Source: Haloglomus litoreum
GTDB taxonomy: Archaea; Halobacteriota; Halobacteria; Halobacteriales; Haloarculaceae
Reading direction: 5' to 3'
DNA length: 64,000 nt
Assembly: GCF_029338515.1 (NCBI RefSeq)
Contig: NZ_CP119988.1
Location: 3,782,001 to 3,846,000 of the forward strand
A program made the position numbers and the translations under genes. Below, piece by piece: positions 37,409-45,241 of the stretch. The notes under the pieces are model-generated. The model did not search any database. It was given only the letters and a program-made list of their open reading frames with translations, and was not told the DNA's origin. Each line of letters starts with the position of its first letter. Within the stretch, counting starts at the first letter, position 1.

Positions 37409-38185
37409 ATGGCCGAGACGACGAACCGCGACCCCGAACTCGCGCGCACCCTGCTCCGCCGGCGCGAGGTCCTCGGCGCGGTCTGCGACGGGACGGGCGA
37501 CAAACGGACCATCGTCGACCAGCTCGACATCCCGCGGTCCACCCTCGACGACGTGATGCGGGAGCTCTCCGACGCCGGGCTCGTCCGGTACGCCGACGGG
37601 GAGTGGGTGCCGACGACGGTCGGGCGGTGTGCACGCGACATCCACGAGGCGTACGTCGAGCGGATCGCCGGGCTGGCGGGCGCGGCGGCGGTGCTCGAAC
37701 CGCTCTCCGACGCCGACATCGACCCGGCGATGCTCGACGGGTGTACCGTGCTGGAACCGGACGCGGTGCTCCCCGACCGGAACGTGACCGCGTTCACCGA
37801 ACGGGTCCGGGACGCCACGTCGCTCCAGGGGCTCGTCCCGCAGGCGCTGGCCGGACACGTGCCGTCGGTCCACGAGGAGATGATCGGCGACCCGGAGATG
37901 ACGACGGAGCTGGTGTTCGACACGGCCGTCTACGACGAACTGCTCGAACTGTACCCCGAGCGGACCGCGGTGGCGCTCGAACACGACGCCATCACCATGT
38001 ACCGGGCCCCCCTCGACACCGAGTACGGCCTCTGGATCGCCGACGGTGACAGCGTCGGCATCATCGTCTACGCCGGTGGGGGCGCCCGCGGCATCATCAT
38101 GAACGACAGCGACGCCGCCGTCGAGTGGGCACTGGAGCGGTTCCGGGCGGCCCGCGACCGGGCCGAGGAAGCCCCCGCCGAGTGA
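37409..38185 (+). CDS. winged-helix transcriptional regulator with FilR1-like domain
   Basis: 258 residues. The N-terminal 70 residues form a winged helix (IVDQLDIPRSTLDDVMRELSDAGLVRYADGEW). The rest matches the DUF1724/FilR1 ligand domain known from methanogen regulators (LDGCTVLEPDAVLPDRNV, ...EHDAITMYRAPLDTEYGLWIADGDSVGIIVYAGGGARGIIMNDSDAAVEWA). It is probably a DNA-binding regulator responding to a small molecule. Targets are not known; it lies downstream of mfnA with a 72-bp gap but need not be cotranscribed. Confidence 0.85.
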   Translation: MAETTNRDPELARTLLRRREVLGAVCDGTGDKRTIVDQLDIPRSTLDDVMRELSDAGLVRYADGEWVPTTVGRCARDIHEAYVERIAGLAGAAAVLEPLSDADIDPAMLDGCTVLEPDAVLPDRNVTAFTERVRDATSLQGLVPQALAGHVPSVHEEMIGDPEMTTELVFDTAVYDELLELYPERTAVALEHDAITMYRAPLDTEYGLWIADGDSVGIIVYAGGGARGIIMNDSDAAVEWALERFRAARDRAEEAPAE

Positions 38186-38420
38186 GTGGGGCGGCGACGG
38201 CCGCGCTTGACGGCAGTCTCATCGAACGGGGGGTAGTCAACTCTCGCACGGAGCGAGGCGTTCGCCATGATACCAGTAGGTGGAGTAAGGGTACCTGGCC
38301 TCCTCGGGTTCGACTGGCCCTCCAGGCGATCACCCGTCGCTGTTCGGGACGGATGATTCAGGCGGAACATGGTCCCCAGGTTGCCAGCCGCCGGTAGCTG
38401 CCGATACCGTTCGGCGCCGG

Positions 38421-39485
38421 TCAGTCCCCGGCCGCGCTCGACAGCACGCCGGCATCGCGCAGGTCCTCGCCGCCGACGCTCGTCCGCAGGTCGGCAGCGT
38501 CCATGCCGTCGTCCTGCGTGGCGCCGAAGTTCTCCGCGTACAGTTCCTCGACGCGCTCCAGTTCCGCCTCGTCCAGCGCGGGCGTGTCGGGTGCGGCGGC
38601 CCACTCGTCGATGTCCGCCTCGGTGCGGAACGTCGGCGTGACGGTGGCCATCTCGTCGAACGAGAGGAGCCACTGGATGGCGGCCTGGCCGAGCGTCCGT
38701 GCCCCGTCCCGTTCGAGGAACCGGACGTTCTCGATCTTCTCCCACCCGGCCTCGTACCACGCGGTCGGGCGGTGGCCGCGGTGGTCGCCCTCGTCGAGCT
38801 CCGTCTCCGGGGTGACCTGCTCGTTGAGCAGGCCCGAGGAGTGCGGGACCCGGGCCATGACGCTCGTCGCGGCGTTCTCGGCGCGGATGGTCTCGATGAA
38901 GTGCCGGCCGGGCGTCTGCTCGAACATGTTGAAGACGGTCTGGACGACGTCGAACTCGTGAGCGACCGCCGCGTCACCCTCGGCGAGCCAGCCGATGGAC
39001 GGCCCGAGCGCCCAGCCGACCGCCTCGACGCGGCCCTGCTCGCGCTGCTCGTCGAGCCACGCCAGCACGTCCGCGTCGACCTCGTCGGCGTTGGCGTTGT
39101 GCAGCTGGAGCAGTTCGACGTGGTCCGTGCCGAGCCGGTCGAGGCTCTTCTCGAACGCCTCGTCGAGGTAGTCGACGGAGAGGTCCTTCGGGAGTTCGCC
39201 GTGGCCGGCCTGCGGGTTGTTGTAGAAGTCGTAGCCGACCTTCGTCCCGAGGACGACCTCGTCGCGGTGCTCGGCGAGCGCGCGCCCGAGCAGTTCCTCG
39301 GAGTCGCCGTGGCCGTAGACGTCGCTCGTGTCGAAGTAGGTGATGCCCCGGTCCAGCGCGTGCTGGACCATCTCGACGGCCTGGTCCTCGGTTCGGTCGC
39401 CCCACCAGTCCGTGCCGACGACCCACGCGCCGAAGCCGACCTCGCTGACCTCGACACCCGAGTCACCGAGTTCTCGATGGTTCAT
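38421..39485 (-). CDS. aldo/keto reductase
   Basis: 354 residues, (alpha/beta)8-barrel oxidoreductase. The catalytic tetrad is complete: Asp52 (FDTSDVYGHG), Tyr57, Lys82 (GTKVGYD) and His129 (LLQLHNAN). It should reduce aldehydes or ketones with NADPH, or act in reverse on sugars; the substrate is unknown. The C-terminal 90 residues extend beyond the minimal barrel. Cytoplasmic. Haloarchaeal acidic composition; ATG 39485 fits the family N-terminus (MNHRELGDSGVEVSEVGFGAW). Confidence 0.92.
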   Translation of the reverse strand: MNHRELGDSGVEVSEVGFGAWVVGTDWWGDRTEDQAVEMVQHALDRGITYFDTSDVYGHGDSEELLGRALAEHRDEVVLGTKVGYDFYNNPQAGHGELPKDLSVDYLDEAFEKSLDRLGTDHVELLQLHNANADEVDADVLAWLDEQREQGRVEAVGWALGPSIGWLAEGDAAVAHEFDVVQTVFNMFEQTPGRHFIETIRAENAATSVMARVPHSSGLLNEQVTPETELDEGDHRGHRPTAWYEAGWEKIENVRFLERDGARTLGQAAIQWLLSFDEMATVTPTFRTEADIDEWAAAPDTPALDEAELERVEELYAENFGATQDDGMDAADLRTSVGGEDLRDAGVLSSAAGD

Positions 39486-39631
39486 ACGCCCTGTTCGGGC
39501 GTGGTCGCACTTAGCGGATGCGGTCGTTCCGGCGGACCGGGAGTGACGGCCCCGGGGTGACGACGGGGGACGGACCTGGGGTGTCGCGGGATCGGGGATG
39601 GGGCGAGCCGACGGGGGGTAGGGCGGCCGGA

Positions 39632-39775
39632 TTATACGACGAACGCGTAGTAGAGACCACTCGCGAGCAGGAGTCCGACGAGCAGCCCGTACGTCAGGAG
39701 GGTTCTGCCGAGATCGCCGTCGGCGATCCCCGCGGTCGGGTCACGGTCGGTGTCGGTATCGTCGGAGGGCGACAT
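39632..39775 (-). CDS. 47-residue single-span membrane protein
   Basis: Begins MSPSDDTDTDRDPTAGIADG, with a hydrophilic acidic N-terminus, followed by one membrane helix near the C-terminus (LLTYGLLVGLLLASGLYYAFVV). The longer upstream reading frame is Arg/Cys-rich and unlike a haloarchaeal protein, so ATG 39775 is used. No family recognised. Such tiny tail-anchored proteins occur often in haloarchaea, with unknown roles. Confidence 0.65.
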   Translation of the reverse strand: MSPSDDTDTDRDPTAGIADGDLGRTLLTYGLLVGLLLASGLYYAFVV

Positions 39776-39898
39776 ACGGGTGCCCCTAGCCCCGGACGGA
39801 CACTTCAGGGACACGCATCGTACCCGCCGAATCGCTGCGGGGCGGTAACATCGACGTAACGGCAACCCCTATGCCGCCGGCCCGACTACCCCGCGGGT

Positions 39899-40834
39899 AT
39901 GACCAAACGTCACGTCCGCCTGCCGGTGGAGGCCGAGGAGGGCCTGCAGGCGTTCCTCGAGGACGTGGACCGGCGGCTCGGCGACCCCGAGGAGGACACC
40001 TGCGAGGTCGTCACGGAGACGCTCGTCGACCTGTTCGGCGACCGCGACGCCTACGACCGCTGGCAGGCCGGCGAGGACGTCTCGCCCGCCGAGCGCGTCC
40101 GGCTCCAGGGATACGACCCCTGCAACGCCACGCTCGAATCCGAGTACTACGCCGAGAAGGACGAGGACGCCTTCCAGGAGTCGAAGTACCTCCAGTGGCT
40201 CTGGCGCCAGTTCGACGCCACGCCGATGGCCGACAACGTGGAGTTCGCGCTCCGCTTCCGCCGGATGCTGGCGAAGCACCTGTTCGCCGACTGCGGGGAG
40301 AACTGTCGCTTCTTCAAGGGCATCTCGATGACCTACGGCCACAACATCGAGGTCGGCGACAACGTCGTGGTCCACGACGACGTCCACCTCGACGACCGCG
40401 GGAAGCTCACGGTCGGTGACCGCGTCTCCATCTCCGATGGGGTCCACATCTACAGCCACGACCACGACATCGTCGACCAGACCGAGGTGACCAACTACCA
40501 CACCGTCGTCGAGGACGACGTCCGGCTCACCTACGACGCGGTCGTCCAGGCCGGCTGCCGGGTCGGCGAGAACGCCGTCGTCGGCTCCCGCGCCGTCGTC
40601 CAGGACGACATCCCCGCCCACCACATCGCCGTCGGGACGCCCGCCAAGAGTGTGAAGGTCAAGCCCGGCTGGGAGTCCGTCGCTCGGCCCGTCGAGGAGG
40701 ACCACGACCGCGGGAAGGACGAGCGCCGCATCGACTACGAGCTGCCCGACGACCTGGAGCAGTTCGACGAGTTCGGGCGGGACCTGCAGCCGCCGGACCG
40801 CCCCGACGCAACCGCCGACGCCGACGACGACTGA
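39899..40834 (+). CDS. left-handed beta-helix acyltransferase
   Basis: 311 residues. After a helical N-terminal region of about 120 residues comes a hexapeptide-repeat left-handed beta helix (about 135-245). It has NIEVGDNVVVHDDVHLDD, LTVGDRVSISDGVHIYSHDHD and CRVGENAVVGSRAVVQDDIPAHHIAVGTPAK, as in maltose/galactoside O-acetyltransferases. The His in HIYSHDHD is the expected catalytic base. It probably transfers an acetyl or other acyl group from CoA to a sugar or small molecule. The N-terminal extension and the acidic tail are unusual for this family. Confidence 0.88.
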   Translation: MTKRHVRLPVEAEEGLQAFLEDVDRRLGDPEEDTCEVVTETLVDLFGDRDAYDRWQAGEDVSPAERVRLQGYDPCNATLESEYYAEKDEDAFQESKYLQWLWRQFDATPMADNVEFALRFRRMLAKHLFADCGENCRFFKGISMTYGHNIEVGDNVVVHDDVHLDDRGKLTVGDRVSISDGVHIYSHDHDIVDQTEVTNYHTVVEDDVRLTYDAVVQAGCRVGENAVVGSRAVVQDDIPAHHIAVGTPAKSVKVKPGWESVARPVEEDHDRGKDERRIDYELPDDLEQFDEFGRDLQPPDRPDATADADDD

Positions 40835-40851
40835 CCGTCATCGCCACGTCC

Positions 40852-41724
40852 CTAGGTGTCCAGCCCGTACAGTCGCACGTCCCCGTTCCCGACCTCGCAG
40901 GAGAGTTCGGGGCCGCCGCCGTTCAGCTGGCCGGTGATGCGGTCACCGCCGCCCGACCGGTTCTCGAGGTCGACACCCTCCACCACGAGGTCACCGTTCC
41001 CGACCGAGAGCGTCACGTCGGCCGACAGGTCGGCCGGGACGCCGACATCGACGTCGCCGTTGCCCGACGAGCAGGAGACGGCCTCGCGGAGGGCGAACAC
41101 CTCGACCGCCACGTCGCCGTTGGCGCTCCGGGCGCCGGTCAGCCCGGTCGTCCCGGTCGCCTCGGTGTCGCCGTTGGCGGTCTCCAGGTCGACGTAGCCG
41201 TCCACGTTCTCCGCGATGACATCACCGTTGCCCGATCCGAGGTCCGCGTCGCCGGCCACGTCGGTCGCGGTCACGTCGCCGTTCCCGGTGCGGGCGGCCA
41301 CGAGCGGGTGCCCCTCCGGAACCCGGACCGTGAGGTCGACCGAGACGCGGCCCGGTGCCAGGGCGCCCTCGTAGTCTGTCTCGAGTTCGAGCGTGCCGTC
41401 GTCCACTCCCGAGAGGACCGAGACGCGGTCGAAGCGGTCGCGGCCCCCGCGGGTGCGCTTCAGGATGCCGACCTCCACGTCGTCGCCCTCCGGCATCGGC
41501 TCGACCACGACGTCGCCGTTCGCGTTCGAGACATCGATGGCGGTCCCGGCGGGGATGCTGTAGACGTTCGTCGAGCGCTCGGTCTCCAGCGGACCGGTCC
41601 CGAACGAGCAGCCGGCGAGGCCGACCGTCGCGGCGGCCGCCCCGCTCGCGAGGAACGCTCGTCGAGTCGGCGCGTTCGTCGTGAGCGGGGCGGTGCCGTC
41701 GTCGCTGTCGTCGCTGGAGGGCAT
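40852..41724 (-). CDS. Tat lipoprotein with DUF4097-type beta-helix
   Basis: 290 residues. A Tat signal (TRRAFLASG) runs into a lipobox (GLAGC), indicating an exported lipid-anchored protein. The mature part is a series of short strands each ending in NGD (SNANGDVVV, TGNGDVTATDV, SGNGDVIAEN, TANGDTEATG, SANGDVAVEV, SSGNGDVDVG, SVGNGDLVVEGV, EVGNGDVRLYG). This is the DUF4097/DUF2807-like right-handed beta-helix, also called putative auto-transporter adhesin fold. Function unknown; surface display is likely. ATG 41724 precedes the signal. Confidence 0.88.
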   Translation of the reverse strand: MPSSDDSDDGTAPLTTNAPTRRAFLASGAAAATVGLAGCSFGTGPLETERSTNVYSIPAGTAIDVSNANGDVVVEPMPEGDDVEVGILKRTRGGRDRFDRVSVLSGVDDGTLELETDYEGALAPGRVSVDLTVRVPEGHPLVAARTGNGDVTATDVAGDADLGSGNGDVIAENVDGYVDLETANGDTEATGTTGLTGARSANGDVAVEVFALREAVSCSSGNGDVDVGVPADLSADVTLSVGNGDLVVEGVDLENRSGGGDRITGQLNGGGPELSCEVGNGDVRLYGLDT

Positions 41725-41771
41725 CTCTGATTGCTCGGCACACGCCGGGAACAAACGGTTTTCGGTGCCGC

Positions 41772-43148
41772 TCAGGCCACGTCAGCGAACCAGCCGTCCC
41801 GGTAGCCCTCCCAGAGGAGCGCCACGCCGGCGACGAGGCCGACAAGGCCGGTCAGGAGCTCGGCGAGGCCGACCCAGGGCGGGAAGACGAAGCCGAGCCA
41901 GGACTCGACGGTCGCGATACTGTCACCGACTCCACCCGTCGAGCGGCTCTGCAGGTCGCCGCCCGCGGGCACGTCGTCGGGTTCCTCGGGCATCGGGTCG
42001 TCGCCGGGCCCGAGGCGGTCGGCCTCGTAGACGATGCCCTTGCGGTCGGCCAGCGAGTGCGACCAGACGACGCTCCCGTTCGGCCCCACCTCCAGCACCC
42101 GGAAGTTCCGCGAGTCCGTGACGAGCGTGTTCCCGTTGGGGAGGCGGTCGGCGTCGCGCGGCCACGCCAGCTTCTCGCCCGAGCCGGTGCCGTCGTACTC
42201 CCAGACGACGGAGCCGTTGCTCGTGTGGACCTCGACGACCCGGTCGTTCTCCGAATCCGCGATCAGCAGGGTGTCGTGGCGCTCCAGCCGGTTGGGGTTG
42301 TGCTGCTCGTTCATCACCTCGTGGCGCGTGGGCGCGCCGATGACGTCGACGATGTCGCCGGACGGGCGCTCGATCTCGATGGTCGTGTCGAAGTTGCGGA
42401 TCGAGAGCTGGAAGTTGCCGTTCTCCAGGCGGTCGACGTCGTTCATGTGCGTCCAGTCGCTCTCCGGGCCCTGCTTGCGGAACTCCTCCCGTTCCTCCTC
42501 GGGGAGCGGCGCGACGTACTCGTTCCAGAACTCGGTGCCCTCGGAGAGGTGGTTCTCCGCGTACCACGACCACGTGATCTGCCCCGAGCGGTCGACGGTG
42601 AACACGCGGTTGTTCCCCATGTCGATGATGACCGTCTCACCGTTCGGCAGCCGGTCGGCGTCGTGGACCTCGTGGTGGGTCGGGTAGGCGTCGTACCAGG
42701 AGTGCTCCCAGACGATCTCGTTGGTCTCGGGGTTCACCTCGACGACGCGGTTGTAGATGCAGCCGTTCTTGCCGGCCGGGCGCTCGCCGCTGTAGTACTC
42801 GTCCGGGCACCGGACGTTCTCGGCGAGCGGGTTCTGCCCGAACGCGACCTGCACGTTCCCGTTGTCGAGGGCCTCGGCGTCGAACACGTACGAGTGTGGC
42901 GGGTCGTACGTCCAGGTCCGCGTGCCGTTCCGGTCGACGGTGATGGCCTGTCCGTTGTCCTCGGTGAACCAGCCGTACACCTGGACGGCGATGAGCGTCT
43001 CGCCGGGGTAGGCACCCTCGCCACCCGCCGGGGCGTCGGGGGTGGCCGGGGCGCCGCCACCGGGCGCGGGCGCGGTGGCGGCCTGCCCGACGAGCAGCGC
43101 CACCGCGAGGAGGAGGACGACCGCGGGGACCGCAAGGCGGCGGTTCAT
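41772..43148 (-). CDS. arylsulfotransferase (ASST)-like membrane-anchored protein
   Basis: 458 residues: N-terminal signal or anchor helix (about 5-28), then a six-bladed propeller with PQQ/kelch-like blades, each containing a DRLPNG(E/N)T motif (DADRLPNGETVIIDMGNNRVFTVD, RLERHDTLLIADSENDRVVEV, DADRLPNGNTLVTDSRNFRVLEV). A C-terminal membrane helix lies at about 432-450. This is the arylsulfotransferase fold. True ASST transfers sulfate between phenols via a catalytic His; several His are present (HHEVHDADR), but I cannot confirm catalysis. Probably faces outside the cell. Confidence 0.82.
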   Translation of the reverse strand: MNRRLAVPAVVLLLAVALLVGQAATAPAPGGGAPATPDAPAGGEGAYPGETLIAVQVYGWFTEDNGQAITVDRNGTRTWTYDPPHSYVFDAEALDNGNVQVAFGQNPLAENVRCPDEYYSGERPAGKNGCIYNRVVEVNPETNEIVWEHSWYDAYPTHHEVHDADRLPNGETVIIDMGNNRVFTVDRSGQITWSWYAENHLSEGTEFWNEYVAPLPEEEREEFRKQGPESDWTHMNDVDRLENGNFQLSIRNFDTTIEIERPSGDIVDVIGAPTRHEVMNEQHNPNRLERHDTLLIADSENDRVVEVHTSNGSVVWEYDGTGSGEKLAWPRDADRLPNGNTLVTDSRNFRVLEVGPNGSVVWSHSLADRKGIVYEADRLGPGDDPMPEEPDDVPAGGDLQSRSTGGVGDSIATVESWLGFVFPPWVGLAELLTGLVGLVAGVALLWEGYRDGWFADVA

Positions 43149-43268
43149 ACACGCGGGGAACGGGTCGTCGCGCATAGGCGTGACGGTCACGGGTGGCGCC
43201 GGACCCCGTCCGCGACGGTCGCTACGCGCGCCAGGACCCCGTCCGGCGGAGTCGCTTCCCGGCCCCGG

Positions 43269-43499
43269 TCAGCCCATCGCGACGTAGGTCTGCGTGTCCT
43301 CGACCCCGTCGATGTTCTGGATGCGGTCGGCGGCGACGGTCTTGACCTCGGCCGGCGACGGCACGTCCAGTTTCGCGATGAGGTCCACGTCGCCCGCGAC
43401 GACGGTGGCGTCGACGACGCCGTCGATGGCCTCGATCTCCCGCAGGAGCCGGTCGGCCTCGCCGGTGTGGGCCTTCACCATCACGTAGGCGCGGACCAT
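43269..43499 (-). CDS. stand-alone Lrp/AsnC ligand-binding (RAM) domain protein
   Basis: 76 residues: only the alpha/beta sandwich of Lrp/AsnC regulators (VRAYVMVKAHTGEADRLLREI, VVDATVVAGDVDLIAKLDV), without a DNA-binding helix-turn-helix. Stand-alone domains of this kind bind amino acids and can form mixed oligomers with full-length Lrp proteins. It follows the TrkA gene directly: a GTG at 43505 would overlap its stop as GTGA, while ATG 43499 lies 2 bp further on. In many haloarchaea this pair is conserved, which suggests a role in K+ or osmotic regulation (inference). Confidence 0.9.
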   Translation of the reverse strand: MVRAYVMVKAHTGEADRLLREIEAIDGVVDATVVAGDVDLIAKLDVPSPAEVKTVAADRIQNIDGVEDTQTYVAMG

Positions 43500-43501
43500 C
43501 C

Positions 43502-44200
43502 TCACTCACCTCCGGCAGCCGCGGCCGCGACCTGCTGGGCGTCCTCGCCGCCGACGATGAGCTGACGGACGTCACCCAGGACGTCGAACCCGGCGATGAC
43601 GACGAGCCGGTCGCCCTCCTCCAGCGACTGGTCGGGCTCGGGGATCTCCACCGGGCTCCCGGCCTTCCCGAACGCGAGCAGCCGCGAGTTCGCGGGCATC
43701 TCCAGCTCCGAGAGGGTGTACCCCCGCATCGGCGACTCCTCCGTGACCGTCAGCTCGACGAGCTGGACCTCCTGGGCCACGTCGGCGATGGCGCGGATGT
43801 TCCCGCCCAGCAGGGCGTTCTTCGCCAGGACGGCGCCCAGCCGCTCGGGGTAGACCACCTCGTCGACGTCGCTGGCGTACTTCCGGATGACGTACTCGCG
43901 GTAGTCGTCGTCGGCCCGCAGCACCGTCCGGCAGCCGTAGTCCTTCGCGATCATGCAGGCGGTGAAGTTCACGACGAGGTCCGGCGTCAGGGCCGCGAGC
44001 CCGTCGATCTCCTCGAGATCGAGATCCAGCAGGAGCTCCTCCCGCGAGCCGTCGCCCTCGACGACCGCGAACCCCTCCTCGCGGAGGCGCTCGACCTTCG
44101 TCCGGTCCGGCTCGACGATGACCACGTCGTGGCCCTCCTCGCGGAGCACGCGCGCCGTCCGCATCCCGACGCGCCCCGCACCGACGATAACGAATCGCAT
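43502..44200 (-). CDS. trkA: TrkA-N/TrkA-C potassium-uptake regulatory protein
   Basis: 232 residues. An RCK/TrkA-N Rossmann domain (MRFVIVGAGRVGMRTARVLREEG, with the acidic VEPD binding the NAD ribose) is followed by a TrkA-C domain (about 145-220, VQLVELTVTEESPMRGYTLSEL). It gates a membrane Trk-type K+ channel in response to nucleotides. The channel subunit is not beside it here. High-K+ cytoplasm makes these proteins important in haloarchaea. The gene is likely cotranscribed with the Lrp-domain gene downstream. Confidence 0.9.
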   Translation of the reverse strand: MRFVIVGAGRVGMRTARVLREEGHDVVIVEPDRTKVERLREEGFAVVEGDGSREELLLDLDLEEIDGLAALTPDLVVNFTACMIAKDYGCRTVLRADDDYREYVIRKYASDVDEVVYPERLGAVLAKNALLGGNIRAIADVAQEVQLVELTVTEESPMRGYTLSELEMPANSRLLAFGKAGSPVEIPEPDQSLEEGDRLVVIAGFDVLGDVRQLIVGGEDAQQVAAAAAGGE

Positions 44201-44428
44201 ACGGGCCCATTCACCGGCCGCCGGCAAGTAGCTTTCTCCGGGGCGGGAGTCGCGTGCAGGGTGCGGTGGAGGCTCGACACCCGACGGAACTGGCCTGCCG
44301 AACAGAGAGGAGGGATGCAGCGCGGTCGCTCCCCGGTGGCGACCCAGTCACGACTCGATAGAAAGACGGGATAGCTATTCGGGAGGGTTGACCGGCCATC
44401 GGACGGTGGAACTCCGTTCGTCGGTCGC

Positions 44429-44869
44429 TCAGGCACCCATGTTCGCCACTTTCTCGGCGAACTCGGCGTGGAGATCGGCGTGGTGGTGGACCATCTTCCA
44501 CTCGTCGTTCTCCTTCCGGTAGACGTTGGTCGTCCGGCCCTCCAGGGACATCGGTTCACCCGCGAACGTCCACGACACCGACTCGGTGCAGAGTTCGTAC
44601 GCAGCATCGCCGATGACGCGGACGACCTGGTCCGATCGGGTGACCGTGCCATCGGTACTCGCCGATGCGACCCCCGCGAAGGACTCCGAGACGGCCTCCC
44701 AGCCCTCCTCACGTCCACCGATCGGGTGCATGGTCGTCACGTCGTCCTCGTGTGACCAGATCTCCGGCATGGAGCTGGCATCCCCGTTCGCCATCGCTTC
44801 CAGCGCACTGTAGAACTGGTCGGATGCAGCTCGGACATCGGCGTCAGCTGATACGCGTTTTGTAGACAT
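44429..44869 (-). CDS. SnoaL-like/NTF2-fold protein
   Basis: 146 residues, single NTF2-like cone: an N-terminal helix (DVRAASDQFYSALEAMANGDASSMPEIWSHEDDVTTMHPIGG), then strands with VVRVIGDAAYELCTESVSWTF and TTNVYRKENDEWKMVHHHADLHA. This is the DUF4440/SnoaL-like ketosteroid-isomerase family, whose members are small-molecule enzymes or binding proteins of many kinds. No specific reaction can be assigned. A strong TATA box lies upstream. Confidence 0.87.
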   Translation of the reverse strand: MSTKRVSADADVRAASDQFYSALEAMANGDASSMPEIWSHEDDVTTMHPIGGREEGWEAVSESFAGVASASTDGTVTRSDQVVRVIGDAAYELCTESVSWTFAGEPMSLEGRTTNVYRKENDEWKMVHHHADLHAEFAEKVANMGA

Positions 44870-45241
44870 TACTAAACCTCACCCCCAGATACACCCGCCC
44901 AGTATATAAACCAGATGCGGAATCTGCTACCCATATAGTCCCGATTTCCGCGCTCTCGTCCACTCTAGGGCGCGAATAACACTGGTCGATTCTGACCGTC
45001 TCGGTCCGTTCGGAGGATGGAGTTTGCACGCTTCGGTACCAACCCGTGCGCACTGCCTCTGGATGCGAGACTCGCACCACCCATTCAGCACGCCGCTTCG
45101 GAACGGTCACAAATCGAGATCCCCGTGTTACTGATGACAATATATCCAAAAAACGTGCAATAATCCATATAAATGATATTTCGATAGAAAATTTCAGAAC
45201 TAATTTGATTCCCGGACGCACTTGGGGATTATCCGCCTATC
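44870..45241. other. AT-rich intergenic region
   Basis: 372 bp between the NTF2-like gene start and the 3' end of the oxidase operon. The stretch 45121-45210 has only 26 G or C bases in 90, against a very GC-rich background. A short frame crosses it but looks non-haloarchaeal in composition and is not accepted as a gene. T-runs near 45200-45240 may terminate the oxidase transcript. Confidence 0.5.
44903..44910 (-). promoter_or_regulatory. TATA box of the NTF2-like gene
   Basis: On the minus strand the sequence reads TTTATATA, a near-consensus haloarchaeal TATA box, 34-41 nt before the ATG at 44869. It predicts a transcript with a leader of about 10 nt. Confidence 0.65.

Noticed and set aside
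38186-38420. Possible small gene or transposase remnant between the regulator and the aldo/keto reductase
   Set aside because: Minus-strand translation (MANASLRARVDYPPFDETAVK) has no recognisable motif, start signals or flanking repeats; too weak to call.
44844-45221. 125-codon frame across the AT-rich patch
   Set aside because: Overlaps the TATA box of the NTF2-like gene; composition non-haloarchaeal and without domain. A foreign remnant cannot be excluded but is unsupported.
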